Shown: in pieces, positions 1 through 5,860 of the stretch
How positions within the stretch are numbered: the first letter of the stretch is position 1
Layout of the letters: each line of letters starts with the position of its first letter
NCBI GenBank assembly: GCA_003158895.1
Contig: PMLO01000154.1
Coordinates: 1,723-12,670 of the forward strand
Direction of reading: 5' to 3'
DNA from: Propionibacteriaceae bacterium
GTDB taxonomy: Bacteria > Actinomycetota > Actinomycetes > Propionibacteriales > Propionibacteriaceae
Length of the DNA stretch: 10,948 nt
Program-made: the position numbers and the translations under genes
Notes under the pieces: generated by a model
Seen by the model: the letters and a program-made list of their open reading frames with translations, nothing else
What the model was told of the DNA's origin: nothing
Databases searched by the model: none

Positions 1-758
1 GGCAGACGCGCGGCGAGGAGCTCCGGGTGCTGTGCGACTCGCAGTACGCGATCAACTGCGCCACGAAGTGGATCCCCGGGTGGAAGCGCCGCGGGTGGCG
101 CAAGGCGGACGGGCAGCCGGTGCTCAATATCGACCTGCTCAAGGAGCTCGACAAGGAGCTGGCGGGCCGTGTCGTCACGTTCGAGTGGGTCAAGGGCCAC
201 GCGGGTCATGCGTTGAACGAGAGGGCGGACGATCTCGCCAGGGCTGCTGCCACGGCGTACCGGGACGGGCTGGTCGTGCCCCACGGCCCCGGCTTCGTCG
301 CCGGCTCGGCGCCCGCGGTGTCGCTCGCGGTCGGGCCGACGAAACGGGAACCGGAGCCGGACCTCTTCAGCGAGCCCGACGTGCCGGTGGTCTCTACTCC
401 GTCGGGTCGCTGGCCGGCTCCCGAGGACGACGCCGAGACGACGGTCGTGGCTCTGGAGCGCGCGCTGCTCACCGACGAGGTGCTGCTCGACCGCGACCGG
501 CTCTCGGAGCTGTTGCACCCCGACTACGTGGCGTACGAACCGGGTGGTGCGATCCGTACGCGCGGGTCGGCCCTCGCTCGTGCCGTGTCTTTGCCTGGGG
601 CTGTCGAGCTGACGGTGCTGGGCGCGGACCGGTTGGCGGGCGACGTGCTGCTGCTGAGGTACCGGTTGCGGCGTGCCGGCGAGGAGACGCTGTACTCGTC
701 GGTGTGGCTGCACGACGGCAACGCCTGGCGTCGCCGCTTCCATCAGGGAACGGTCTGA
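1..758 (+). CDS. rnhA: Ribonuclease HI with C-terminal DUF4440/SnoaL-like domain (5'-truncated)
   Basis: The start lies outside the window; the first full codon begins at base 3 and 251 residues are visible. Visible residues 1-86 match the second half of RNase HI, which cuts the RNA strand of RNA:DNA hybrids. CDSQY contains the equivalent of E. coli Asp70 (visible D12), the basic handle region reads GWKRRGW, WVKGHAGH carries the His124 equivalent (H66), and NERADDLA carries the Asp134 equivalent (D76). The first two acidic ligands must lie upstream. After a Pro/Glu-rich linker (about 90-140), residues 140-251 resemble a DUF4440/SnoaL-like NTF2 fold, with DRLSELLHPDYVAYEPGG and a VWLHDGNAWRRRFHQ ending. 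The role of that domain is unknown. The TGA stop at 756-758 directly abuts the stop of the convergent phosphatase. The RNase HI call is firm; the DUF4440 assignment is less so. Confidence 0.9.
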   Translation, partial: QTRGEELRVLCDSQYAINCATKWIPGWKRRGWRKADGQPVLNIDLLKELDKELAGRVVTFEWVKGHAGHALNERADDLARAAATAYRDGLVVPHGPGFVAGSAPAVSLAVGPTKREPEPDLFSEPDVPVVSTPSGRWPAPEDDAETTVVALERALLTDEVLLDRDRLSELLHPDYVAYEPGGAIRTRGSALARAVSLPGAVELTVLGADRLAGDVLLLRYRLRRAGEETLYSSVWLHDGNAWRRRFHQGTV

Positions 759-1262
759 CTAGGGCTTTTGCGGGAGCCTCGTGCGGAACGTACGGGTCAG
801 GCGCGCGGTGTCGAGGTCGGACCAGGGTCCGTCGAACTCGAGCCGGCAGCAGGTGGCGGCGGGAAAGTGCGTCGACACGAGGTCGAGCGCCTCGCTGTCG
901 GACTCCTCGTCGGCGAGCAGGTGGACGAGCGTCGGGATGCTCGGCGAGTGACCGACGACGAGGACGCAGGTGAGCGCCGGATCGAGCTCATGGATGATAT
1001 CGAGGATCGTGCCCGACCCCGCGCCGTACAGATGGTCGCTCGACTCGACATCGACGCCGAGGCCGAGGTTCGCGACGGTCTGGCGTGTACGGGCGGCGGC
1101 GGAGACGACCACGTACTGGATGCCCGAATCGGCGAGCTGCTCCCCGATGAACGCCGCCTCGGCGCGTCCGCCTGGCGTGAGCGGCCGGTTCTTGTCTCCC
1201 AGGATCCCCCAGGAGTCCGCCGACGCGTGGCGCATCAGGTACAGGACGCGGTGTTCGCTCAT
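759..1262 (-). CDS. SixA-type histidine phosphatase family protein
   Basis: This 167-residue protein belongs to the histidine phosphatase (phosphoglycerate mutase-like) superfamily and resembles the short SixA phosphohistidine phosphatases. LMRHASAD near the N-terminus holds the catalytic R11-H12 pair. DKNRPLTPGG (23-32) is the usual following motif, R58 lies in AARTRQT, and the second catalytic histidine is H105 in VVGHSPS. The length is normal for SixA. The physiological substrate cannot be read from the sequence: protein phosphohistidine and small phosphoesters are both possible. The ATG at 1260-1262 has no Shine-Dalgarno sequence, but a CAGAAT hexamer lies six bases upstream, so a leaderless mRNA is plausible. 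The gene ends at 759, with no gap to the stop of the convergent RNase HI gene. Confidence 0.88.
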   Translation of the reverse strand: MSEHRVLYLMRHASADSWGILGDKNRPLTPGGRAEAAFIGEQLADSGIQYVVVSAAARTRQTVANLGLGVDVESSDHLYGAGSGTILDIIHELDPALTCVLVVGHSPSIPTLVHLLADEESDSEALDLVSTHFPAATCCRLEFDGPWSDLDTARLTRTFRTRLPQKP

Positions 1263-1268
1263 GGGGCC

Positions 1269-1274
1269 ATTCTG
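1269..1274 (-). promoter_or_regulatory. Candidate -10 hexamer, leaderless start of the SixA-type gene
   Basis: Read on the minus strand, the hexamer is CAGAAT, one base from TAGAAT, and ends six bases before the ATG. That spacing would put transcription start at the first base of the codon. No -35 was recognised. The call rests on the same spacing recurring at other genes here. Confidence 0.4.
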
Positions 1275-1385
1275 GCCGAATGTCCGAGGATCCTGCCGCG
1301 GACCCGTAGACAGCCTTGGTTGGCGGCAAAGTGGGCAGGTCGTGGTGCGTGTCGCGCACGACGAATGTGTCCCTCGCCTCCAAGC

Positions 1386-1544
1386 GCCTCGCGATCGGGG
1401 TTATGACGCACTGCGGTCCGGCTCCACAGATGTCGGCCTACGCGATCGTGGTTACCAAGGCCCTTTGGGCGCTCATAACCACCAACGCGAGGCGGATGCG
1501 GCCGTCGGCTCCGAATACCGAGCTGATAACAACGATCGAGAGGC
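1386..1544. repeat. Palindromic four-half-site element, copy 1 (left flank of DUF559 gene)
   Basis: This 159-base element is made of four copies of a roughly 20-base half-site with consensus near GCCTCGCGWTSGTGGTTAT. R1 (1386-1406) and R2 (1436-1457) point right; R3 (1473-1493) and R4 (1524-1544) point left. The outer arms, GCCTCGCGATCGGGGTTAT and ATAACAACGATCGAGAGGC, match as inverted repeats at 16 of 19 positions. The inner arms R2 and R3 pair at 12 of 15. R1 to R2 starts are 50 bases apart and R3 to R4 ends 51, so the layout is symmetrical. A second copy with the same layout and direct orientation lies at 2624-2783. The element codes for no recognisable protein. Function is unknown: protein-binding array, MITE/REP-like element or transcriptional structure are possible. 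Confidence 0.85.
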
Positions 1545-1610
1545 CCGGAGGCCCGGAGCAGCCTTCCACATCACCGTGACGGTCCTCGGATCGAACGTGC
1601 CGAGAGAGGC

Positions 1611-1619
1611 TGTGGATAA
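1611..1619 (-). promoter_or_regulatory. DnaA-box-like nonamer upstream of DUF559 gene
   Basis: TGTGGATAA on the plus strand is the exact complement of the consensus DnaA box TTATCCACA. It is a single isolated site 39 bases before the DUF559 start and there are no other box clusters, so it is not evidence of an origin. It could be chance or part of the promoter. Confidence 0.25.
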
Positions 1620-1645
1620 CGTTCCCGCGGGCGCGGCGGTTTCGC

Positions 1646-1651
1646 CAGACT
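1646..1651 (+). promoter_or_regulatory. Candidate -10 hexamer of the DUF559 gene (leaderless)
   Basis: CAGACT lies six bases before the ATG at 1658, and no Shine-Dalgarno sequence is present. The spacing matches other leaderless candidates in the window. No convincing -35 was seen. Confidence 0.35.
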
Positions 1652-1657
1652 CGGTGC

Positions 1658-2620
1658 ATGCGCACCCCCAGGCCATGGACATTGCCCACGCAACCCGTCA
1701 CCCGAGCGCTTCTGCTGGAGTCAGGAGTGACCGACGCCATGATCCGTACCCAGCTCATGACCGGCCGCCTGACCCAGTTGCGGGCCGGGGTCTTCCTGAG
1801 CACCGACGCGTGGCCGGACACCCCTGCAGGCCAGCATCTCGCGAGAGCCCATGCCGAGCAGGTCGCCAACCCCGACGCCGTGCTGAGCCACGAGTCGGCG
1901 GCTGTCGTGTGGGACCTGCCCAGCCCCGACTTCGACCCTTGGCACGAGTCGCCGGTATCGCTCACGCGCCCGGGCCGTACGTCGCACCGCTCGCGCAGCT
2001 CGACGGCGACCTGGCACACGGGCGACCTCCCTGTCGCAAGCGTCGTCCGGGATCCGGACGGGTACGCGGTCACCTCGGTGTCCAGGACTGCCGTCGACCT
2101 GGCGGCGGGGCGGACCGTGTACGAGTCGTTGGTGATCCTCGATGCCGCGAGCCGCCTCCTGGTTGCCTCGTTCGTGGGGGGTCGTCCCCGCCGCACGGAC
2201 TACTCGAACCCGCGATTCGTGAAGGCCGCACGTGAGTCGCTCCTCACGGCGGCCCCACCCACCCGACGGGCGAGGCTGCTCGGGGCGATCGACCTCGTCG
2301 AACCGTGCAGGGAGTCGCCGGCCGAGTCCTTGACGGCGGGGCATTTGCACCTGGCGGGTGTCCCGACGCCCCAGTTCCAGGCCACGATCCAGACGCCGAT
2401 GGGGAAGGTGTACCCGGATCTGTACTGGCCGGAGGCGAACCTCATCGGCGAGTGCGACGGCGCGATCAAGTACGGCGAGGCCAACGCCTTCGTCAACGAG
2501 AAGGAGCGCGAGCAGATGCTCCGCGATCTCGGCTACCGGATCGTCAGATGGCTCGCCAAGGAGATCATGACGCGCCCGTGGGAAGTCATCGAGCGCATTG
2601 AGCGCGCCCTCGCGATGTGA
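1658..2620 (+). CDS. AbiEi-like winged-helix protein with DUF559 (Vsr-like) nuclease domain
   Basis: The product has 320 residues. Residues about 13-50 (VTRALLLESGVTDAMIRTQL, then RLTQLRAGVF) match the N-terminal winged helix of AbiEi-type antitoxins. The central part (75-150; VLSHESAAVVWDLP, then VTSVSRTAVDLA) is typical of actinobacterial proteins of this class. Residues about 215-318 form a DUF559 domain, related to Vsr and PD-(D/E)XK endonucleases. Candidate active-site acids lie in ESPAES (219-224), PDLYW (D254) and ECDG (E265, D267), followed by EKEREQMLRDLGYRIVRW. No AbiEii-like toxin is adjacent, so calling it an antitoxin would go beyond the evidence. It stands alone between two copies of a 160-base palindromic element; its TGA is three bases from the right copy. 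Biochemical role is unknown; DNA binding and cleavage, perhaps of the flanking element, is an inference. Confidence 0.82.
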   Translation: MRTPRPWTLPTQPVTRALLLESGVTDAMIRTQLMTGRLTQLRAGVFLSTDAWPDTPAGQHLARAHAEQVANPDAVLSHESAAVVWDLPSPDFDPWHESPVSLTRPGRTSHRSRSSTATWHTGDLPVASVVRDPDGYAVTSVSRTAVDLAAGRTVYESLVILDAASRLLVASFVGGRPRRTDYSNPRFVKAARESLLTAAPPTRRARLLGAIDLVEPCRESPAESLTAGHLHLAGVPTPQFQATIQTPMGKVYPDLYWPEANLIGECDGAIKYGEANAFVNEKEREQMLRDLGYRIVRWLAKEIMTRPWEVIERIERALAM

Positions 2621-2623
2621 CGC

Positions 2624-2783
2624 GCCTCGCGTTTCGGGTTATGAGGCGCCTCAGCGGGTCGCCATGAATGTCGGCCTACGCGTTGGTGGTTACCAGCGGA
2701 TTTCGGGTCCCCATAACCACCAACGCGTGGGCCGTTGCTGTCGCAATGGCCCACAACCGAGCTGATAACAACGATCGCGAGGC
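2624..2783. repeat. Palindromic four-half-site element, copy 2 (right flank of DUF559 gene)
   Basis: This 160-base element has the same design as copy 1. R1' (2624-2644) and R2' (2674-2695) point right; R3' (2713-2732) and R4' (2765-2783) point left. The inner arms form a perfect 15-bp inverted repeat, ACGCGTTGGTGGTTA at 2678-2692 against TAACCACCAACGCGT at 2714-2728, with a 21-base loop. The outer arms match at about 14 of 19. Left and right halves differ in the same way as in copy 1: ATGTCGGCCTACGCG occurs only on the left and CCGAGCTGATAACAACGATCG-like sequence only on the right. The two copies are therefore direct repeats. This copy begins three bases after the DUF559 stop and ends 13 bases before the convergent methyltransferase stop. 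It could act as a bidirectional terminator, but there is no T tract and copy 1 sits upstream of genes. Confidence 0.85.
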
Positions 2784-2796
2784 TTTAGGGCGGAGA

Positions 2797-3771
2797 TCAG
2801 ACCTCTCGTACCGCCACGATGACGTCGCGATGTACGGAGGAGTCGACGCGGTGCGAGAAGTGGCGCCAGGGGCCGTCGTCGCGGACGGTCAGACCGGCAG
2901 ACGCCAGGAGTTCGGCCACGCGTTCGCGCGGGGTGCTGAGCGTGTTCCAGGACATTCCCAGCGCGCCGCCGGTACGGAGCTGCCCCGCCCACACAGGGAT
3001 CGCGTCGGCGAGCAGCGCGGAGGCCGAGCGATCGCGGCCGCCCCCTCGTACATCGCTGACCGACCCGTGCACGATCCCGTACGGCGCATCGGTCACGATC
3101 GCGTCGAACCGGCGCTTGCCCCACAGTTTCCCCGACTGGCGGGTATCGCCGGTGAAGATGCCCATCGACAGGCTGCGGCCGTCGAGGCTCACCTCGGCGT
3201 CGAACCGCTTGCCCAGTGACTTGCCCTCGCGGCGCACCGGGGTCATCTCCGCGCTGTGCTTGAGGCGCTTGCGGCGCAGGTACGTCTTGAGGTACGCGGC
3301 GAACGCCTCGACAGCTTTCTCGTCGGCTTCGATGCCTGCCGCATCGTGGCCCAGCCGCCACGCCTGCAGCAGCGTCGTGGCACGCCCGCACAGGGGGTCG
3401 AGGATGGCTCGCGGGCCCGGCGGCAGCGCTACCTGCGAGAGCGTCACGTTGAGCAGCAGACGGGTGAGCTGCTCATTGGTCTTGCCGGGGTACTTGGGGA
3501 TCGTCACGAGGTCCTCGTCGAGCAGGTCCACCTTCGCCAGCTCGATCGGCCGCAGCAGCCCGGCCACGTCCTCGTACAGCCCGAGCTTCGCCGACTGCAC
3601 CGCGACCGTGGCGAGGAGTCGCTGATCGGCCTCGGCATCGATCCTCAGGTAGTCGACGCCGGCGATGACGACCGGTTCGACCTCGACCCCGGCGGTCACC
3701 GCCAGCTCGGCGGCGGCGAGGCGTGGTGCCTCACCCGCGTACACGCGGTTGAGTGACGGCGCGATCAGCAT
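2797..3771 (-). CDS. TRM11 family SAM-dependent RNA methyltransferase
   Basis: The 324-residue protein has a Rossmann methyltransferase domain. The region before SAM motif I reads YPGKTNEQLTRLLLNVTL (94-111), a TRM11-class signature. Motif I is ILDPLCGRATTLLQAW (123-138), the acidic end of strand 2 is GIEADE, and motif IV is TDAPYG (227-232), a variant of the N/DPPY amino-methyltransferase motif. TRM11 relatives make m2G10 in archaeal and eukaryotic tRNA; the bacterial substrate is not known. The N-terminus begins MLIAPSLNRVYAGEAPRL. I chose the ATG at 3771, but a GTG four codons upstream (3783) is equally possible and has TTGAAT six bases before it. No Shine-Dalgarno sequence is seen for either. 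It lies 40 bases (28 with the GTG) downstream of ppa on the same strand and may be co-transcribed. Confidence 0.82.
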   Translation of the reverse strand: MLIAPSLNRVYAGEAPRLAAAELAVTAGVEVEPVVIAGVDYLRIDAEADQRLLATVAVQSAKLGLYEDVAGLLRPIELAKVDLLDEDLVTIPKYPGKTNEQLTRLLLNVTLSQVALPPGPRAILDPLCGRATTLLQAWRLGHDAAGIEADEKAVEAFAAYLKTYLRRKRLKHSAEMTPVRREGKSLGKRFDAEVSLDGRSLSMGIFTGDTRQSGKLWGKRRFDAIVTDAPYGIVHGSVSDVRGGGRDRSASALLADAIPVWAGQLRTGGALGMSWNTLSTPRERVAELLASAGLTVRDDGPWRHFSHRVDSSVHRDVIVAVREV

Positions 3772-3811
3772 CAGCAGGGGCACCGGGCCATTCAACCGCA
3801 GCCCGTACGAC

Positions 3812-4372
3812 TCAGGCGAGATTGACGTGGTGCGCCTCGTAGTGAGTGCCCTTGGCCCTCTCATACGACGCGAGGATCTCGGCCTCGGCGGCTGCGCGGC
3901 CGGTCCAGGTGGCGCCCTCGACGGACTTGCCGGGCTCGAGATCCTTGTAGACGGTGAAGAAGTGCTGGATCTCCAGCAGCTGATACTCGGGGATGTCGCC
4001 GATGTCGCGCAAGAAGTCCTGCCGGGTGTCCGCCGTCGGTATGCACATGACCTTGTCGTCGCCACCCATCTCGTCGGTCATCCGGAACATCGCGATGGCG
4101 CGGCACTCGATGAGCGCGCCGGGGAATGTCGCCTCCGGCAGGAGCACGAGCGCGTCGAGCGGGTCGCCGTCCTGGCCCAGCGTGCCTTCGATGAAGCCGT
4201 AGTCGCTCGGGTACTGCGTCGAGGTGAACAGAGTGCGGTCCAACCGGATGCGCCCCGTTTTGTGATCGAGCTCGTATTTGTTCTTCGAGCCTCGGGGTAT
4301 CTCGATCGTGACGTCGAACACAAGGCCCGAAGGGCTTTCGATATTGAGCTGCCGCCTGAGGTCTTTCGTCAC
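3812..4372 (-). CDS. ppa: Inorganic pyrophosphatase (family I, soluble)
   Basis: The enzyme hydrolyses pyrophosphate to phosphate in the cytosol and so pulls biosynthetic reactions forward. The 186-residue product contains FDVTIEIPRGSKNKYELD, the YPSDYGFIEGTLG block, the signature DGDPLDALV (68-76) with its metal-binding aspartates, GGDDKVMCIP, the DIGDIPEY block and HFFTVYKDLEPGK. The GTG at 4370-4372 was chosen because GAAGGAAG lies eight bases upstream. It adds about 17 residues (MTKDLRRQLNIESPSGL) before the point where many actinobacterial Ppa proteins begin. An in-frame GTG at V18 (4321) would give the usual short form but lacks a ribosome binding site. Ppa next to a divergent dacB-like gene is conserved actinobacterial synteny. 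Confidence 0.95.
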   Translation of the reverse strand: MTKDLRRQLNIESPSGLVFDVTIEIPRGSKNKYELDHKTGRIRLDRTLFTSTQYPSDYGFIEGTLGQDGDPLDALVLLPEATFPGALIECRAIAMFRMTDEMGGDDKVMCIPTADTRQDFLRDIGDIPEYQLLEIQHFFTVYKDLEPGKSVEGATWTGRAAAEAEILASYERAKGTHYEAHHVNLA

Positions 4373-4432
4373 TGTCAGCTTCCTTCTGTAATGTGTCGAC
4401 TGGTTCGCAGGATAGCCGCCCGGGAGGACTCT
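4373..4432. promoter_or_regulatory. Divergent ppa/dacB promoter region with two ribosome binding sites
   Basis: These 60 bases separate two divergent start codons. On the minus strand GAAGGAAG precedes the ppa GTG; on the plus strand GGGAGGA (4422-4428) lies four bases before the dacB GTG. TGTAATGT and GGATAGCC are AT-richer stretches that could hold -10 elements, but I cannot assign them. Confidence 0.55.
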
Positions 4433-5830
4433 GTGCCACGACGAGCGTTGGGCTCGATGGCGCTGTCCCTGGCCGTCGTGCTCGTTCTGGCCGCAGGAGT
4501 GTGGTTCGGGGGACCGAGGATTCTGTACGCGACGGGGTTGTGGAGCGACGGAGGCAGCCCCACCATCGACCCCAGCCTGTACGCGCCGACGCCGACCCCG
4601 ACGCCCAGCCCGGTCACGCCGATACCGGTCGCGGCCACGGCCAGCCAGGGCAAGCTGCCCGATGGTGCGACCCTGCTGGCGAAGTTGCGGGCGGTTGATC
4701 GCACGTCTGTGCCTCGCGACGGGATGGTGGTTATCGACCCTCTGACCGGAGCGGTGGTCACCGGCGAGAGCGCCGACGCCCTGATGACACCTGCGTCGAC
4801 GTTCAAGCTGCTCACCAGCGCCGCCGCGTTGGCCGCGTACGGGCCGGACCATCGCTTCACCACGAAGGTCGTGTCCGGTACCGGGAACCAGATCGTCCTC
4901 GTCGGCGGCGGTGACCCGTACCTCAGTGGCTCCACGGCCACGAGCTATCCCGAGCGTGCCTCGATCGGCGACCTGGCGGACGCGACCGCGAAGTCCCTCA
5001 AGGCGTCCGGACAGACCGCCGTGTCGCTCGCGTACGACGACTCGTTGTTCAGCGGTCCCGCCTGGAACCCGGCCTGGGCGGTCGGCTACCACGAGTTCGC
5101 GACGCCCACCTCAGCGCTGTGGGTGGACGAAGGGATCGTGGGTGGAGTGCACGGTACGGACCCGTCAGGCGGCGCGGCGAATGCGTTCGCGGCCCAGCTC
5201 AAGGCGCGGGGGATCTCGGTGACGGCGGTCGCTGCCGGCACGGCCTCGGCGGGAGCCACGACCCTCGCCTCCGTACAGTCGTTGCCGCTCGACCTCATCG
5301 TGTCCCAGGTGCTGCTCCACTCGGACAACGACGGCGCCGAGGTCCTGTTCCGCCAGATCGCGCTGGCGGCAGGGGCATCCGGATCGATCACCGCCGCACA
5401 GACCGCCATGCAGGCCAAGCTCGTCAGCCTGGGTCTGTGGCGCGACGGGATGGAGATCGACGACGGCTCCGGCCTCTCGCGCGCCAACCTCGCGACGCCG
5501 ACGGTGCTGTCGCTGGCGGTGGCGAAGGGATTCAACGACGCCCGCTACCGCGCGCTCGTCGACGGCCTGCCCACGGCCGCGGCCGACGGGACGCTGTACG
5601 CGCGTTACGACGACCCCACGACGGAAGGCGCCGGCCGCGGAGCCGTACGCGCCAAGACCGGCACTCTCACGGGTGTGCACTCGCTCGCGGGTTTCACGCG
5701 TACGGCCGACGGCGGCCTCGTCGTGTTCGCGTTCATCGCCAACGATGTCGCGCCCGAGAAGGCCCTGGCAGCCCGCGACTGGCTGGAACGTACGACCAGT
5801 GTCGTGGCCGCCTGCGGCTGCTCAGGCTAG
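4433..5830 (+). CDS. dacB: D-alanyl-D-alanine carboxypeptidase/endopeptidase, PBP4 type
   Basis: The product is a 465-residue serine peptidase of family S13 that trims peptidoglycan cross-links outside the membrane. The GTG start was chosen for the GGGAGGA site four bases upstream. Residues 9-26 form a hydrophobic signal anchor, followed by a Thr/Pro linker (about 50-63). The catalytic triad of motifs is complete: STFK (122-125, nucleophile S122), SDN (297-299) and KTG (408-410). VLVGGGDPYLSG and DDSLFSGPAWNPAW are typical of the PBP4 group. The long insert between STFK and SDN, characteristic of the family, is present. The protein ends in CGCSG. In Mycobacterium the orthologue (Rv3627c) neighbours the metalloprotease gene directly; here four small membrane protein genes separate them. 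Confidence 0.93.
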   Translation: MPRRALGSMALSLAVVLVLAAGVWFGGPRILYATGLWSDGGSPTIDPSLYAPTPTPTPSPVTPIPVAATASQGKLPDGATLLAKLRAVDRTSVPRDGMVVIDPLTGAVVTGESADALMTPASTFKLLTSAAALAAYGPDHRFTTKVVSGTGNQIVLVGGGDPYLSGSTATSYPERASIGDLADATAKSLKASGQTAVSLAYDDSLFSGPAWNPAWAVGYHEFATPTSALWVDEGIVGGVHGTDPSGGAANAFAAQLKARGISVTAVAAGTASAGATTLASVQSLPLDLIVSQVLLHSDNDGAEVLFRQIALAAGASGSITAAQTAMQAKLVSLGLWRDGMEIDDGSGLSRANLATPTVLSLAVAKGFNDARYRALVDGLPTAAADGTLYARYDDPTTEGAGRGAVRAKTGTLTGVHSLAGFTRTADGGLVVFAFIANDVAPEKALAARDWLERTTSVVAACGCSG

Positions 5831-5832
5831 GC

Positions 5833-5860
5833 GAGATGGTCCCGGATTCAGGGACCACTC
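5833..5860. terminator. Candidate bidirectional terminator between dacB and DUF4190-like gene A
   Basis: TGGTCCC (5837-5843) and GGGACCA (5851-5857) form a perfect 7-bp stem with loop GGATTCA, extended by GAG/CTC around a bulged A. The stop codon of the minus-strand gene lies in the loop (5848-5850), and the dacB stop is three bases outside the stem. There is no T tract, as is common in high-G+C bacteria. Its position between convergent genes supports the call. Confidence 0.5.

Larger units (their letters stand above)
1263..1657. other. Non-coding region between SixA-type and DUF559 genes
   Basis: This 395-base stretch separates two divergent genes. Apart from the SixA-type promoter at its left edge, bases 1263-1385 show nothing I can name. 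Bases 1386-1544 are the first palindromic element. Bases 1541-1556 contain a tandem 8-mer (AGGCCCGG twice) that overlaps the element's right end. Bases 1611-1619 read TGTGGATAA, the reverse complement of the DnaA-box consensus TTATCCACA. The rest leads into the DUF559 promoter. Open frames crossing the region do not resemble proteins. Confidence 0.6.

Noticed and set aside
1431..1579. A possible small protein beginning MSAYAIVVT inside element 1, with a look-alike MSAYALVVT in element 2
   Set aside because: The similarity is confined to the repeat arms. Between arms the residues are unrelated, and the one-base length difference puts the right-hand arm in a different frame in the two copies. 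There is no ribosome site, so conservation is of DNA, not protein.
970..2235. Long plus-strand open frame across the SixA-type gene, element 1 and the DUF559 gene
   Set aside because: It is antisense to the phosphatase and out of frame with the DUF559 gene; its Arg/Pro/Gly-rich translation has no family features. Long spurious frames are expected at this G+C content.
1386..2783. Classical insertion sequence or CRISPR array
   Set aside because: There is no transposase-family gene and no clear target duplication. The repeats are four inverted arms per element with no regular spacers and no cas gene, which does not fit CRISPR.
3772..4065. N-terminal extension of the methyltransferase reading frame into ppa
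   Set aside because: The extra 98 residues are the ppa sequence read in the wrong frame, with a low-complexity Ser/Arg/Pro translation. Recognisable homology begins at MLIAPSLNRVYAG.
3665..4432. N-terminal extension of dacB upstream of 4433
   Set aside because: It is antisense to ppa and precedes the ribosome site and signal anchor. The GTG at 4433 gives a normal exported PBP4-type protein.
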